From an uncultured Tessaracoccus sp. (GTDB lineage Bacteria > Actinomycetota > Actinomycetes > Propionibacteriales > Propionibacteriaceae): DNA of 64,000 nt. The stretch covers positions 13,951 through 77,950 of the forward strand of contig NZ_CAMYFI010000004.1 in NCBI RefSeq assembly GCF_947255005.1, given 5' to 3'. The position numbers and the translations under genes were made by a program. Below are positions 25,680-34,216 of the stretch, piece after piece. A model generated the notes under the pieces. The model was not told the origin of the DNA. It saw nothing but the letters and a program-made list of their open reading frames with translations, and made no database searches. Position 1 is the stretch's first letter, and each line of letters starts with the position of its first letter.

Positions 25680-26921
25680 TCACGAGCGGATTTGCCCTGA
25701 TCCTTCGACGATGTACTTCGTCGAGGTCATCTCCGGCAGCGCCATCGGCCCGCGTGCGTGCAGTTTCTGCGTCGAGATGCCGATCTCGGCGCCGAAGCCG
25801 AACTCGCCACCGTCGACGAAGCGGCTCGACGCATTCACCAACACCGCAGCCGCATCGACTCCAGCGACGAAAGCCGCGATTGCGCGTCGAGATTCAGAAA
25901 CGATCGTCTCGGAATGGCCCGTGGTGTGCTGGCGGATGTGCTCGACGGCCGCGTCGACGCTGCCTACCACTTTCACCGCGATGTCGAGCGCGAGGTACTC
26001 GGTGTCGAAGTCCTCGTCGGTGGCGGGGACGACGTCGGAAGCATACCGACGCACCTCGTCACCGCCGTGCACCGTCACGCCGGCGTCGGCCAGAGCCGCG
26101 AGCGCGGCGGGGAGGAATTCATCGGCGATATCCGCGTGGACGAGGAGCGTCTCGGCGGCATTGCAGACGCTGGGGCGTTGGGTCTTGGCGTTGAGGAGGA
26201 TCTCGAGCGCCATGCGCTGATCGGCTGCGGCATCAACGTAGAGGTGGCAGTTGCCCGTGCCGGTTGCGATGACGGGCACCGTCGCACCCTCGACCACAGC
26301 ATCAATGAGGCTCGCTCCCCCGCGCGGGATTAGCACGTCGACGATGCCTCGCGCCGTCATCATCTCCGACGTGATCTCACGGCCGCCTTCGACGAGGTGC
26401 ACCGCGTCCGGTGTGATCCCCGCGGCCTCGAGACCTCGTCGGAGTGCCGCGACAGTGACACGGTTCGATTCGAGCGCCGAGCTGGAACCGCGCAGCAACA
26501 CCGCGTTGCCGGACTTCAGCGCGATGCCGGCGGCGTCGGCGGTGACGTTCGGGCGCGCCTCATAAATGATGCCGAGCACCCCGAGCGGTACGCGCACTTG
26601 GCTGACGCTCACACCATTGGGCAGCTTCCAGCCGCGGACCACGTCGCCCACTGGATCTGGAAGTGCGGCGAGTTGCCGCAGCCCGGCGGCCATCGCGTCG
26701 ATGCGGGCATCTGACAACGAGAGTCGGTCCAGCATCGCTTGGGCTGTGCCCTGTTGCCTGGCGCGGTCCACGTCGCGAGCGTTGGCGTCGAGCAGTTCCT
26801 GCTTGGCGTCGAGGAGGGCGTCGGCCATCTCGTGCAGCGCGGCATCCTTCGATGCGCGATCGAGCGTGGCAAGCGAGAACGATGCGCGACGGGCCGCCAG
26901 CCCCTGGTCTTGGAACGTCAT
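25680..26921 (-). CDS. proA: Gamma-glutamyl phosphate reductase
   Basis: A 413-residue aldehyde-dehydrogenase-fold enzyme. It has VPLGVLGIIYEARPNVTADA at residues 111-130, KSGNAVLLRGS, and the active-site cysteine 253 in TQRPSVCNAAETLL. It reduces gamma-glutamyl phosphate with NADPH to glutamate semialdehyde in proline synthesis. Its partner kinase proB lies 6 kb away, separated by a PQ-loop gene and an inserted sugar-transport operon, although the two are normally close neighbours. Confidence 0.95.
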   Translation of the reverse strand: MTFQDQGLAARRASFSLATLDRASKDAALHEMADALLDAKQELLDANARDVDRARQQGTAQAMLDRLSLSDARIDAMAAGLRQLAALPDPVGDVVRGWKLPNGVSVSQVRVPLGVLGIIYEARPNVTADAAGIALKSGNAVLLRGSSSALESNRVTVAALRRGLEAAGITPDAVHLVEGGREITSEMMTARGIVDVLIPRGGASLIDAVVEGATVPVIATGTGNCHLYVDAAADQRMALEILLNAKTQRPSVCNAAETLLVHADIADEFLPAALAALADAGVTVHGGDEVRRYASDVVPATDEDFDTEYLALDIAVKVVGSVDAAVEHIRQHTTGHSETIVSESRRAIAAFVAGVDAAAVLVNASSRFVDGGEFGFGAEIGISTQKLHARGPMALPEMTSTKYIVEGSGQIRS

Positions 26922-26950
26922 GCCCGCATTCTAGGGGCAGCGCAGCAGGG

Positions 26951-27574
26951 TCAGGCAGCCACTTGCATGGGCACCGGCTGCGCGGCGCGCCGCAGCGACA
27001 CCTTGCGATGCATGAAATACGCGACCACGAGCCCACAAACAAGCGTCTGAGCGGAGGCATTAACGCGCATGGCCCACTCCACACCCAGCCAGCCGTAGCT
27101 CATCCACATGGCCTGCGCCCCGAGATTCAGCAGGAGATACTCGACAGACACGCCCGCCAAGTCGGACGCGCGACGCATGGTGCGCAACTGCGCGAGCTGA
27201 CCGAGCACCGGAGAGATCGCGGCAACCGTGCCGAATGCGGCCGCGCCGGCGTAGGAGTCAATGAGGCAGAAACCCACACCCGCCAGCATCGGCATGACGA
27301 ACACAGGTGCAATCGGGAGGCGCTCGTTGTGACGGATCAGCACGAGAATGCCGACTTGCATCACACCAAGAATGAGCGTCGGCCACGCGATGGCCATCTG
27401 GCCTGTCCAGAAGCCGTGGAAGGTCCATGCGATCGATCCGAGCAGGCTCAGCTGCCACAGATGTGTGGACACACCCGTCGTGATTCGGGTACGCAAAATC
27501 TTGAGAAACTGCGGAAGGGCAGTGGCTGTGCCGAGCAGTGCTGCGAGCCAAGAAAGGGCTACAACGAGATTCAT
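26951..27574 (-). CDS. PQ-loop / SWEET-like membrane transporter
   Basis: A 207-residue integral membrane protein with about six to seven helices. It begins MNLVVALSWLAALLGTATALPQFLKILRTR with a PQ motif in the first loop, and a second similar unit starts near SPVLGQLAQLRTMRRASDLAGVS. These repeats are typical of MtN3/SWEET and PQ-loop proteins, which move sugars or amino acids without energy coupling. The substrate is unknown. The ATG at 27574 is preferred to 27589. It is read toward proA with a 29-base gap. Confidence 0.75.
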   Translation of the reverse strand: MNLVVALSWLAALLGTATALPQFLKILRTRITTGVSTHLWQLSLLGSIAWTFHGFWTGQMAIAWPTLILGVMQVGILVLIRHNERLPIAPVFVMPMLAGVGFCLIDSYAGAAAFGTVAAISPVLGQLAQLRTMRRASDLAGVSVEYLLLNLGAQAMWMSYGWLGVEWAMRVNASAQTLVCGLVVAYFMHRKVSLRRAAQPVPMQVAA

Positions 27575-27728
27575 GTTCCACGCTTCCAAAGGGACGAAGA
27601 AACGCTTGATTCCGAGAGGAAACTAGACCTGTTTTCGCGGTTTGTAAAATCGGCGACAACACCTGGCAAAAGGCCTAGCCAGAAGGGCACTGAAGGGCGT
27701 CGATTCGACGTGCTGTCTGCGCCCTTCT

Positions 27729-27835
27729 CGGCGGTTGAGCAACCGCTCGCCTCGGCGGTTGAGTAACGCCCGCAGGGCGCGTATCGAAACCACACCACGC
27801 ATCTCGAGACGCGCCTACGGCGCTACTCGATGATC
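27729..27835. repeat. REP-like palindromic repeat
   Basis: The 294 bases between the PQ-loop gene and the PUA-domain gene hold no gene. They contain a GGCGGTTGAGTAACGCCCGC..GGGCGCGTATCGAAACC unit at 27754-27791, followed by its imperfect inverse (CTCGAGACGCGCCTACGGCGCTACTCGATGATC) at 27803-27835. A truncated copy of the left part lies at 27729-27752. The same family of units recurs at 50893-51034, so it is a dispersed genomic repeat. Confidence 0.7.
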
Positions 27836-27884
27836 GGGTGGTGACGCACGTCAGAACAGACGGCTCAACGACCTACGCCACCCC

Positions 27885-28184
27885 TCAGAGCAAGATGAGC
27901 AGAGCGCGGTGCACCACCGGCCCGTGCATGCCCAGAGCCCCGTCTGCGGCGCCGTTGCTGAGCGCGTCGAGCAGCTCGTGCGAGCCGTGGCCGGCGAATT
28001 CGCGGGCGAAGACGCCGTCGTCGGGGCCGATGATCTCGATGGGGTCGCCTTCCTCAAAGGCCCCCTCAACGTGCGTGACGCCCACCTGTAGCAAGGACGC
28101 GTGCTGTCTCGTGATGGCGATGACAGCGATCGGCGGGCTCGCGGTGGGAGGGGCCGTGTGGGCACTGGCGACGCAACCGATCAC
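27885..28184 (-). CDS. Stand-alone PUA domain, duplicated 3' end of proB
   Basis: 99 residues from a GTG at 28184 that overlaps the DUF624 stop (GTGA). The last 81 residues match the C-terminal PUA domain of the ProB encoded at 33125-34216 at about 61 of 81 positions, including ITxQHASLLxVGVTH, GAFEEGDPIE and ALGMHGPVVHR. The kinase domain is absent. It could be a translated orphan RNA-binding domain or a pseudogene left by recombination at proB. Together with the intact proB it flanks the sugar-transport operon like a direct repeat. Confidence 0.75.
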   Translation of the reverse strand: MIGCVASAHTAPPTASPPIAVIAITRQHASLLQVGVTHVEGAFEEGDPIEIIGPDDGVFAREFAGHGSHELLDALSNGAADGALGMHGPVVHRALLILL

Positions 28185-28804
28185 GCAGCTGCCGATGGAA
28201 GCGCTCGGGCAAGCAGCACCGCGTTGACGAACGCGAGCAAAGCAAACCCCACCACGAACATCAGGGGCAGCACGAAGCGCCACCCGCCGTCGACGAGCCA
28301 CAGTAGCAACAGCGGCACCCCGGCTGCTGCCAGCCCGACGACACCCCTCGGCAGTCGAACGAAGGCCAGCACCAACGCCAACCGGACCGCGCGCCCAAGT
28401 GGCATGCCCTCCCCGATAAGCGGAAACAACCACCACGCCCACAGCGCCACGACGAGCAGCCCTGTAACCACGAGCGCCTGGACGACGATGACCGCGGGTG
28501 ACTGCGGAAAGGCCCCGAGGACCCCATACTCCCACACGAGCAGCACGGTGAGTGCCAGCACAAGGAGCCAGGCCAGTGTCGCGCCCCGCCAGCTAGTGCG
28601 CAGATGCTGCCAGAAACGACGCGACACCCTCGGCCCCTGCTCGCGCGCCACCTCCACCATCGTGGCTTGCATGGCCGTCCACGCCGCACCTGCCGTGACC
28701 ACCGGAAGGCAGCACGCGAGGAAGAGCAGGTTCAGCACCACAGCATCGGCGAACTGGGAGATAGCCTGCGCCAGTGGCGAATCGGGGCCGAGCCTGGATC
28801 TCAT
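28181..28804 (-). CDS. DUF624 (YesL-like) membrane protein
   Basis: A 207-residue membrane protein with about five helices. It matches the DUF624/YesL pattern: FADAVVLNLLFLACCLPVVTAGAAWTAM at residues 17-44, then FWQHLRTSWRGATLAWLL. YesL-like proteins nearly always accompany MalEFG-type sugar importers; their role is unknown but may be in transporter regulation. Its ATG overlaps the LacI-type regulator stop by four bases (ATGA), so it belongs to the same operon. Confidence 0.85.
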   Translation of the reverse strand: MRSRLGPDSPLAQAISQFADAVVLNLLFLACCLPVVTAGAAWTAMQATMVEVAREQGPRVSRRFWQHLRTSWRGATLAWLLVLALTVLLVWEYGVLGAFPQSPAVIVVQALVVTGLLVVALWAWWLFPLIGEGMPLGRAVRLALVLAFVRLPRGVVGLAAAGVPLLLLWLVDGGWRFVLPLMFVVGFALLAFVNAVLLARALPSAAA

Positions 28805-29841
28805 CTGACCGGGCCGAGTGATGCGTTGTGCACCAGCGGTGCCGGTACGACGACATGGCGATGCGACTGGCCGTGGTCGATCTGCGCGAACAGCAGATCG
28901 CACGCCGTGGCGGCCATGTCCTGCAGCGGTTGCGCAATCGTCGCCAGCTCCGGGTGAACCCAGCAGGACTGCTCGATCCCATCGAATCCGACGACGGCGA
29001 AGTCCTCGGGGATCTTGAGCCCCCGCTCCATGATCGCCTTGTGCGCCCCGAGCGCGATCGTGTCCGAGGCAGCACAGATGGCGGTGGCGTCGGTACCACG
29101 CTCGAGCAGCTCAGATGTGAGCCGATGTCCGTAGTCAAAGGTGTAGTACTGCGAACGGTCGGTCTCCTCATACAGCTGCAGCTCCGGTCCGCAGGGCAGC
29201 CCCACCCGCTCCATTGCACGCACGAAGGCCTGCAGCCGCACGGCTCCGGCGGAGTGTTCCTCCGGCGGCATACCGACGTAGGCGATGCGCCGGTGTCCCA
29301 GATCAACCAACGACTGCACTTGCAGTGCCACTGCGGCCTCGTCGTCGACACGCACAGAGCTGTAGGTGGCCTCGTCAACCCCTTCGAGCCGGGGCGTGGT
29401 GAGCAGCACGAACGGCAGCGTGATCGAGTTGACCTGTGCCGGTGACGGGTTGACCGTCCCGCCCAGTAGAAGCAGCCCGGCCGGTTTGTCGATCTCGACG
29501 ACACGTCCGGCGCTCGCGTACTCATCTGCGGTGTGGGGCACACGAACCGTCTCGAAGGTGAATCCGTGCTGACGGATGAGCGTCTCCAGATGGTCTCCCA
29601 ATGCCTGGAACATCGGATTGGTGGGGCCCTTCATCAGCGCTGAGATGGCCCGCGGATTCTGCTTGACCTTCAACGACCTGGCATGGGGGTTCGGGGTGAA
29701 GTCCAGACGTTTCGCGACCTCGAGGATGCGTGCGCGAGTCTCGTCGGACAGGCCCGGTTGATCGTTGAGCGCCCGGGAGACCGAGGTCAATCCGACGCCG
29801 GCCTCCCTGGCGATGTCCTTGATGGTGGCCCGGGAGGTCAA
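28801..29841 (-). CDS. LacI-family transcriptional regulator
   Basis: 346 residues. The helix-turn-helix and hinge are at about residues 5-55 (ATIKDIAREAGVGLTSVSRAL), followed by a periplasmic-binding-protein-like ligand domain (SVRVDDEAAVALQVQSLVDLGHRRIAYVG, ICAASDTIALGAHKAIMERG, VVGFDG). It lies inside the sugar-import operon it most likely represses, four bases after the MalG-type permease. Two AACGTTTCCGT sites upstream of the binding-protein gene (33017-33099) are good operator candidates. The inducer is presumably the imported sugar or a derivative. Confidence 0.9.
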   Translation of the reverse strand: MTSRATIKDIAREAGVGLTSVSRALNDQPGLSDETRARILEVAKRLDFTPNPHARSLKVKQNPRAISALMKGPTNPMFQALGDHLETLIRQHGFTFETVRVPHTADEYASAGRVVEIDKPAGLLLLGGTVNPSPAQVNSITLPFVLLTTPRLEGVDEATYSSVRVDDEAAVALQVQSLVDLGHRRIAYVGMPPEEHSAGAVRLQAFVRAMERVGLPCGPELQLYEETDRSQYYTFDYGHRLTSELLERGTDATAICAASDTIALGAHKAIMERGLKIPEDFAVVGFDGIEQSCWVHPELATIAQPLQDMAATACDLLFAQIDHGQSHRHVVVPAPLVHNASLGPVR

Positions 29842-29845
29842 GAGC

Positions 29846-30700
29846 TCACCCCTTCACCGATCCCGCGACAACGCCTTCGATGATGTGCTTCTGAGCAAAC
29901 ATGTAGAAGACGATGATCGGGATGATCGCGAGCACCAGCATGGCCATCATTGCCCCCATGTCACGGTTGCCGTTGGAGCCGACGAACTGCTGCACCACCA
30001 CCGGGATCGTCTTGTACTCGGTCGACAGGCCGATCACGAGGTACGGCAGCAGGTAGTCGTTCCAGATCCACATGGCATTGAGGATCGCGACGGTGATGCT
30101 CACCGGCTTCAGGATCGGCCAGACGATCTGGAAATAGCTCTGCACAGGGGAACAACCGTCCATGTAGGCGGCCTCCTCGATCTCGACGGGGATCGACTTC
30201 ACGAAACCGGAGAAGATGAACGTCGACAGACCTGCGCCGAAGCCCAGGTAGAGGACCACCATGCCCAGTGGGTTGGCCAGCCCCAGCATGTCGGCGAGCT
30301 TCACCGTCGGGAACATCACCATCTGGAAGGGGATGACCATTGAGAACACGAGCAGGTAGTAGATCAGTGACGTCCACCACCGCTTCACTCGGGTGATGTA
30401 GTAGGCGAGCATCGCACAGAGGAACACAATGACCGCCACCGAGGTGATCGTGATGAAGAACGACCACCCGATCGCGCCCAGGAAGCCCTGCCTCGTGAGC
30501 CCTGTGACGTAGTTTTCGAGGCCGGCCCACATCTCCCCAAGGGGGATTGCGAACGGGTTGGCACTGATCGCGAACTTCTGCTTGAACGAGTTGAGCAGGA
30601 TGAACACGATCGGGCCGAGGAACACCACGGTGAGCGCGATGAGCAGCACGTATATCGTGGCGACGGCCACCGGGTTGCGCTTGATGGTGTGCTGGCTCAT
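29846..30700 (-). CDS. Carbohydrate ABC transporter permease (MalG type)
   Basis: A 284-residue permease with about six helices and the EAA motif EEAAYMDGCSP at residues 175-185. Its start overlaps the end of the MalF-type gene by four bases. It forms the channel with that partner. As in the importer at 2674-5709, no ATPase gene is present in the operon, so a shared ATPase is presumed. Confidence 0.9.
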   Translation of the reverse strand: MSQHTIKRNPVAVATIYVLLIALTVVFLGPIVFILLNSFKQKFAISANPFAIPLGEMWAGLENYVTGLTRQGFLGAIGWSFFITITSVAVIVFLCAMLAYYITRVKRWWTSLIYYLLVFSMVIPFQMVMFPTVKLADMLGLANPLGMVVLYLGFGAGLSTFIFSGFVKSIPVEIEEAAYMDGCSPVQSYFQIVWPILKPVSITVAILNAMWIWNDYLLPYLVIGLSTEYKTIPVVVQQFVGSNGNRDMGAMMAMLVLAIIPIIVFYMFAQKHIIEGVVAGSVKG

Positions 30701-31542
30701 GCCTCGACCTCCCGGCTGCGGGTGATGTTGAGCTGGAACAAAGCGATGATCACGACGACGATCACGAACAGGACCGCCTTCGCCTGACCCACACCCTCAG
30801 TGCCGACACGACCGAACATGGTCTGGAAGATGTTGAGCGCCACCATCTCGGTCTGCCGCAACGGGGCGCCGTTGGTGAGCGCCAGGTTCTGGTCGAACAG
30901 CTTGAACGAGTTGGACAGCGTGAGGAACAGACAGATCGTGATCGTGGGCATGATCATGGGGATCGTCACGTTGCGCAGCACCTGCCAGCGGCCGGCGCCG
31001 TCGATGGCCGCGGCCTCGGTCAGCTCGGGCGGGACGTTCTGCAAACCGGCGATGTAGATGACCATCATGTAGCCCACCTGCTGCCAGTTGATCAGCACGA
31101 TCAGGCCGACGAACCCATACTCCCACTTGGAGATGATCGTGGTGCCGTACTGCGCGAGGAACGCGTTGATGATCGACTGCCAGGTGTAACCGAGCACGAT
31201 GCCACCGATGAGGTTCGGCATGAAGAAGATGGTGCGGAAGACGTTGGTGCACGCCAGCTTCTGGGTCAGGAGCTTGGCGATGGCGAACGCGAAGAGGTTC
31301 ACGGTGAGGACCGAGACGATGACCACGAGCACCGTGAATCCGAAGGACGCGACGAAGCCGTCCTTCTCAGCCAGTGCTCGCTGGTAGTTCTTCAGACCGA
31401 CGAACTGGGCGTCGTTGATCGTCGTGAACTCTGCGAACGAGAGATACAGGCCGATGGCGAATGGCGCGAGAAACGCGATGAGGAACGCCACCGACGTCGG
31501 TAACACGAACAGCGGGAAATACTTCTTGAGGGATCGTTCCAT
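30697..31542 (-). CDS. Carbohydrate ABC transporter permease (MalF type)
   Basis: A 281-residue permease with about six membrane helices and the EAA motif EAAAIDGAG at residues 176-184. It lies between the binding-protein gene (66-base gap) and the MalG-type permease gene (4-base overlap). It probably acts as a heterodimer with the MalG-type partner in the cytoplasmic membrane. Confidence 0.9.
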   Translation of the reverse strand: MERSLKKYFPLFVLPTSVAFLIAFLAPFAIGLYLSFAEFTTINDAQFVGLKNYQRALAEKDGFVASFGFTVLVVIVSVLTVNLFAFAIAKLLTQKLACTNVFRTIFFMPNLIGGIVLGYTWQSIINAFLAQYGTTIISKWEYGFVGLIVLINWQQVGYMMVIYIAGLQNVPPELTEAAAIDGAGRWQVLRNVTIPMIMPTITICLFLTLSNSFKLFDQNLALTNGAPLRQTEMVALNIFQTMFGRVGTEGVGQAKAVLFVIVVVIIALFQLNITRSREVEA

Positions 31543-31608
31543 GATTGCCTGCCCTGCCAGGGGCGGAACGGGCCAGCCGCTCCGCCCCTGGCATCGAGGT
31601 GAACCGGA

Positions 31609-32949
31609 TCAGCCGTTCACTGCCGCCTTCTCGGCAGCCCAGCTTTCCTTGACCTTGGTCACTACCTCATCCCACTGGATGTTGCCGGATGCGTACTGCG
31701 CAAGAAGCTGCTCGTAGTTGTCCTTGAACGCCTGCGACGGGAAGGTGGTGAAGTCCCACGGCACCGGCGTCATGTCCGAACCCAGGTAGCGGGCGATCTC
31801 CTTGGCCAGCGGGTCGTTCGGGGCGGCATCGCCGAAGGACTTGAACGGCGCGATGAAGCCGAGTTCCTCCGTGACGTGCTTCTTGCCCTTCTCGTCGGAG
31901 AACAACCAGTTAACGAAGTCGATGGTGGCCTTCTGATCAGCCTCGGGCGCCTTGGCGTTGATCGCCATAAAGGCCTCGGTGCCGATGGCAATGCCCATCT
32001 TGTCCTCGCCCGGGTATCCGCCGTACATCGGGAGGAACTTAATGTCATCCTCCTTGACGGTGGTGCCCTGCACGTCCTTGATCTGGCTCCAGGCCCAGTT
32101 GCCGTTCTGGACCATCGCGGCCTTGCCGGTGGCAAACTCCGCCATCGAGTCGGTCACCGTCTTTGACGGGGAGAGAGTCTTCTCCACCGTGGAGTCGGTG
32201 AGGTAGAGGTCGAAGAGGTTCTTGTACTGGTCGGAATACTTGAAGGCCAACTCGTCCTTGTCGGTGACCTGATCGTCGGCATACTCGAAGTGCACCGGGA
32301 GGTTCATGAGGTGGGTGTACCAGCGCCAGCCCTCGCCGGTGGACAACGAGGTGGACGCGAACACGCCGTCGATGCCGAGATCGGCCTTCTTCGCCTGCAT
32401 GTCATCGGCGACTTCCTTGAGCTTGTCGAAGCCCTTGATCTCGTCCACGGACTTGGCCTTGGCATCAGGCAGCGCGAAGTATTTGTCCATGATGGTGTTG
32501 TTGTAGATGATGCCGTAGCCCTCGACGGCCAGCGGCACGCCGTAGATCTTGCCGTCCTCACCCTTCAGCGCCAGGCCGGGATCCGTGAGGTCCTTCGCGA
32601 ACGCGGTATCGGTGAGGTCTGCCGCATAGGACTGCCAGCTCTTCAGGCCGACGGGACCGTTGATGTTGAACAGCGTCGGCGCACTGGACTTGGTGACCTC
32701 GGACTTGAGGGTCTGTTCGTAGGTGCCCGACGCCGCGGTCTGGACCTTGACCTCGACACCGGTGGCCTCGGTGTATGCCTTGGCGATGGCCTTGTAGGTC
32801 TCCTCGGACTCGGGCTTCCAGTTGAGGAAATAGACCTTGCCCTTGCCATCGCCGTCGGAGCCTCCCGCATCGCCGCCACATGCGGCCAGGGAGCCGACGG
32901 CCAGGGTGGTGACGGCCAGCAGCGCCACCGCACGCTTCAGATTGTGCAT
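31609..32949 (-). CDS. Carbohydrate ABC transporter substrate-binding lipoprotein
   Basis: A 446-residue family-1 solute-binding protein. It begins MHNLKRAVALLAVTTLAVGS with a lipobox LAAC and lipidated cysteine at residue 24. The mature domain contains APTLFNINGPVGLKSW and IYGVPLAVEGYGIIYN, and the C-terminal lobe carries FMAINAKAPEADQKATIDFVNWLF. The ATG at 32949 places the signal peptide correctly. It is the first gene of the operon, with two candidate LacI operators upstream. The length and pattern suggest an oligosaccharide or glycoside ligand, but this is not proven. Confidence 0.9.
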   Translation of the reverse strand: MHNLKRAVALLAVTTLAVGSLAACGGDAGGSDGDGKGKVYFLNWKPESEETYKAIAKAYTEATGVEVKVQTAASGTYEQTLKSEVTKSSAPTLFNINGPVGLKSWQSYAADLTDTAFAKDLTDPGLALKGEDGKIYGVPLAVEGYGIIYNNTIMDKYFALPDAKAKSVDEIKGFDKLKEVADDMQAKKADLGIDGVFASTSLSTGEGWRWYTHLMNLPVHFEYADDQVTDKDELAFKYSDQYKNLFDLYLTDSTVEKTLSPSKTVTDSMAEFATGKAAMVQNGNWAWSQIKDVQGTTVKEDDIKFLPMYGGYPGEDKMGIAIGTEAFMAINAKAPEADQKATIDFVNWLFSDEKGKKHVTEELGFIAPFKSFGDAAPNDPLAKEIARYLGSDMTPVPWDFTTFPSQAFKDNYEQLLAQYASGNIQWDEVVTKVKESWAAEKAAVNG

Positions 32950-33016
32950 TCGTATGTGCCTTTCTCGACGACGTTGTCCCACCCCTGCAAGTAGGGGCGC
33001 ACGGAAGTGGTTCACT

Positions 33017-33099
33017 AAAACGTTTCCGTTGCCTCTGATACTACAACTTGTAATGCAGCGGCACCAGAGCCGGGGGTCTCACTTCGGTAACGTTTCCGT
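33017..33099. promoter_or_regulatory. two candidate LacI-type operators upstream of the sugar importer
   Basis: AAAACGTTTCCGT at 33017-33029 and GGTAACGTTTCCGT at 33086-33099 share AACGTTTCCGT in the same orientation, with centres 70 bases apart. The ACGT-centred partial palindrome is the usual LacI-family operator form. Both lie between proB and the start codon of the binding-protein gene. A clear -35/-10 pair could not be picked. Confidence 0.55.
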
Positions 33100-33124
33100 A
33101 GCGGCTCGGGCGCCCGGGTCCAGA

Positions 33125-34216
33125 TCACAATAGGATGAGCAGGTCCCTGTGTACAACGGGCCCGTGCATGCCGAGGGCGTCGTCGATCTCGCCTTCGGCC
33201 AGCGCCTCGCGCAGCTCGTGCGAACCGTGACCGGCGAACCCCCGGGCAACCACACGCTCGTCAGGGCCCAGCACCTCGATCGGATCGCCCTCCTCGAAGG
33301 CGCCGTCAATGTGCGTGACTCCAACCGGCAGCAGCGAGGCGTGCTGGCTCGTGATGGCGGTGACGGCGCCTGCGTCGACGTGCACTCGTCCTCGCGGTTG
33401 GGCCGCGTGAGCAAGCCACAGCAGGCGGCGAGGGCGTCGCTTGCCCGCGGGGACGAACCAGGTACCGACGTCCTCCCCTCGCAGTGCGGGCGCCAGGTTG
33501 TCGGCGCTAGTGAGTGTGACGCCGATGCCGGCCGAGGTCGCGATCTCAGCAGACTGCAGCTTCGTGCGCATGCCCCCGGTTCCGACGCGCGAACCAATAC
33601 GGGAGGTGTCGACGTCGAGGGCTGCCACGTCGTCGACGCGGCTCAGCATCGTCGCGCCCGGCGTCTCAGGGTGGGCCGTGTAGAGCCCGTCGACGTCACT
33701 CAGCAGCACCAGTGCGTCGGCGCGCACCAGATGGGCGATGAGCGCAGCAAGCCGATCATTATCGCCGAAGCGGACCTCGTGGGTTGCCGTCGTATCGTTC
33801 TCGTTGACGATCGGCACGACTCCGAGGCGAAACAGCCTGGAAAACGTATTGAGCGCGTTGCGGTAGGTGGTGGGGCTCAGCACATCCTCGACGGTGAGCA
33901 GCAGCTGCGCGACGGTCAGCCCGTGCGCCGCAAATGCGTCGCTGTAGGAACGAATAAGTAGCCCCTGCCCGACTGCTGCGGCGGCCTGCTGTGTTTCCAA
34001 GTCACGCGGGCGACGGCGAAGCCCCAGCGGCTTCAGCGCTGCGGCGATGGCCCCTGACGTGACCACGACGACACGTCGGCCGTCGTTGTGCAGCCCGGCC
34101 AGCACCGTCGCGAGCGTCTGGATGCGTGCCTCGTCGAGGGAGCCGTCGGGGTGCGTCAGCGATGAGGAGCCAATCTTGACGACAATGCGCTGCGCATTGG
34201 TGATCTCACTCCGCAT
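33125..34216 (-). CDS. proB: Glutamate 5-kinase
   Basis: A 363-residue enzyme. The amino-acid kinase domain comes first (IVVKIGSSSLTHPDG at residues 11-25, VVVVTSGAIAAALKPLG, VPIVNENDTTATHEVRFGDND), followed by a C-terminal PUA domain from about 283 to 363. It phosphorylates glutamate in the first step of proline synthesis. The ATG at 34216 overlaps the end of obgE by 11 bases, the standard actinobacterial order. A diverged second copy of its PUA-coding 3' end lies at 27885-28130. Confidence 0.95.
   Translation of the reverse strand: MRSEITNAQRIVVKIGSSSLTHPDGSLDEARIQTLATVLAGLHNDGRRVVVVTSGAIAAALKPLGLRRRPRDLETQQAAAAVGQGLLIRSYSDAFAAHGLTVAQLLLTVEDVLSPTTYRNALNTFSRLFRLGVVPIVNENDTTATHEVRFGDNDRLAALIAHLVRADALVLLSDVDGLYTAHPETPGATMLSRVDDVAALDVDTSRIGSRVGTGGMRTKLQSAEIATSAGIGVTLTSADNLAPALRGEDVGTWFVPAGKRRPRRLLWLAHAAQPRGRVHVDAGAVTAITSQHASLLPVGVTHIDGAFEEGDPIEVLGPDERVVARGFAGHGSHELREALAEGEIDDALGMHGPVVHRDLLILL

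Noticed and set aside
28185..28535. Upstream extension of the orphan PUA frame to 28535
   Set aside because: That part is antisense-frame sequence inside the DUF624 gene and has no similarity to ProB. The GTG at 28184 gives a coupled start and a clean domain.
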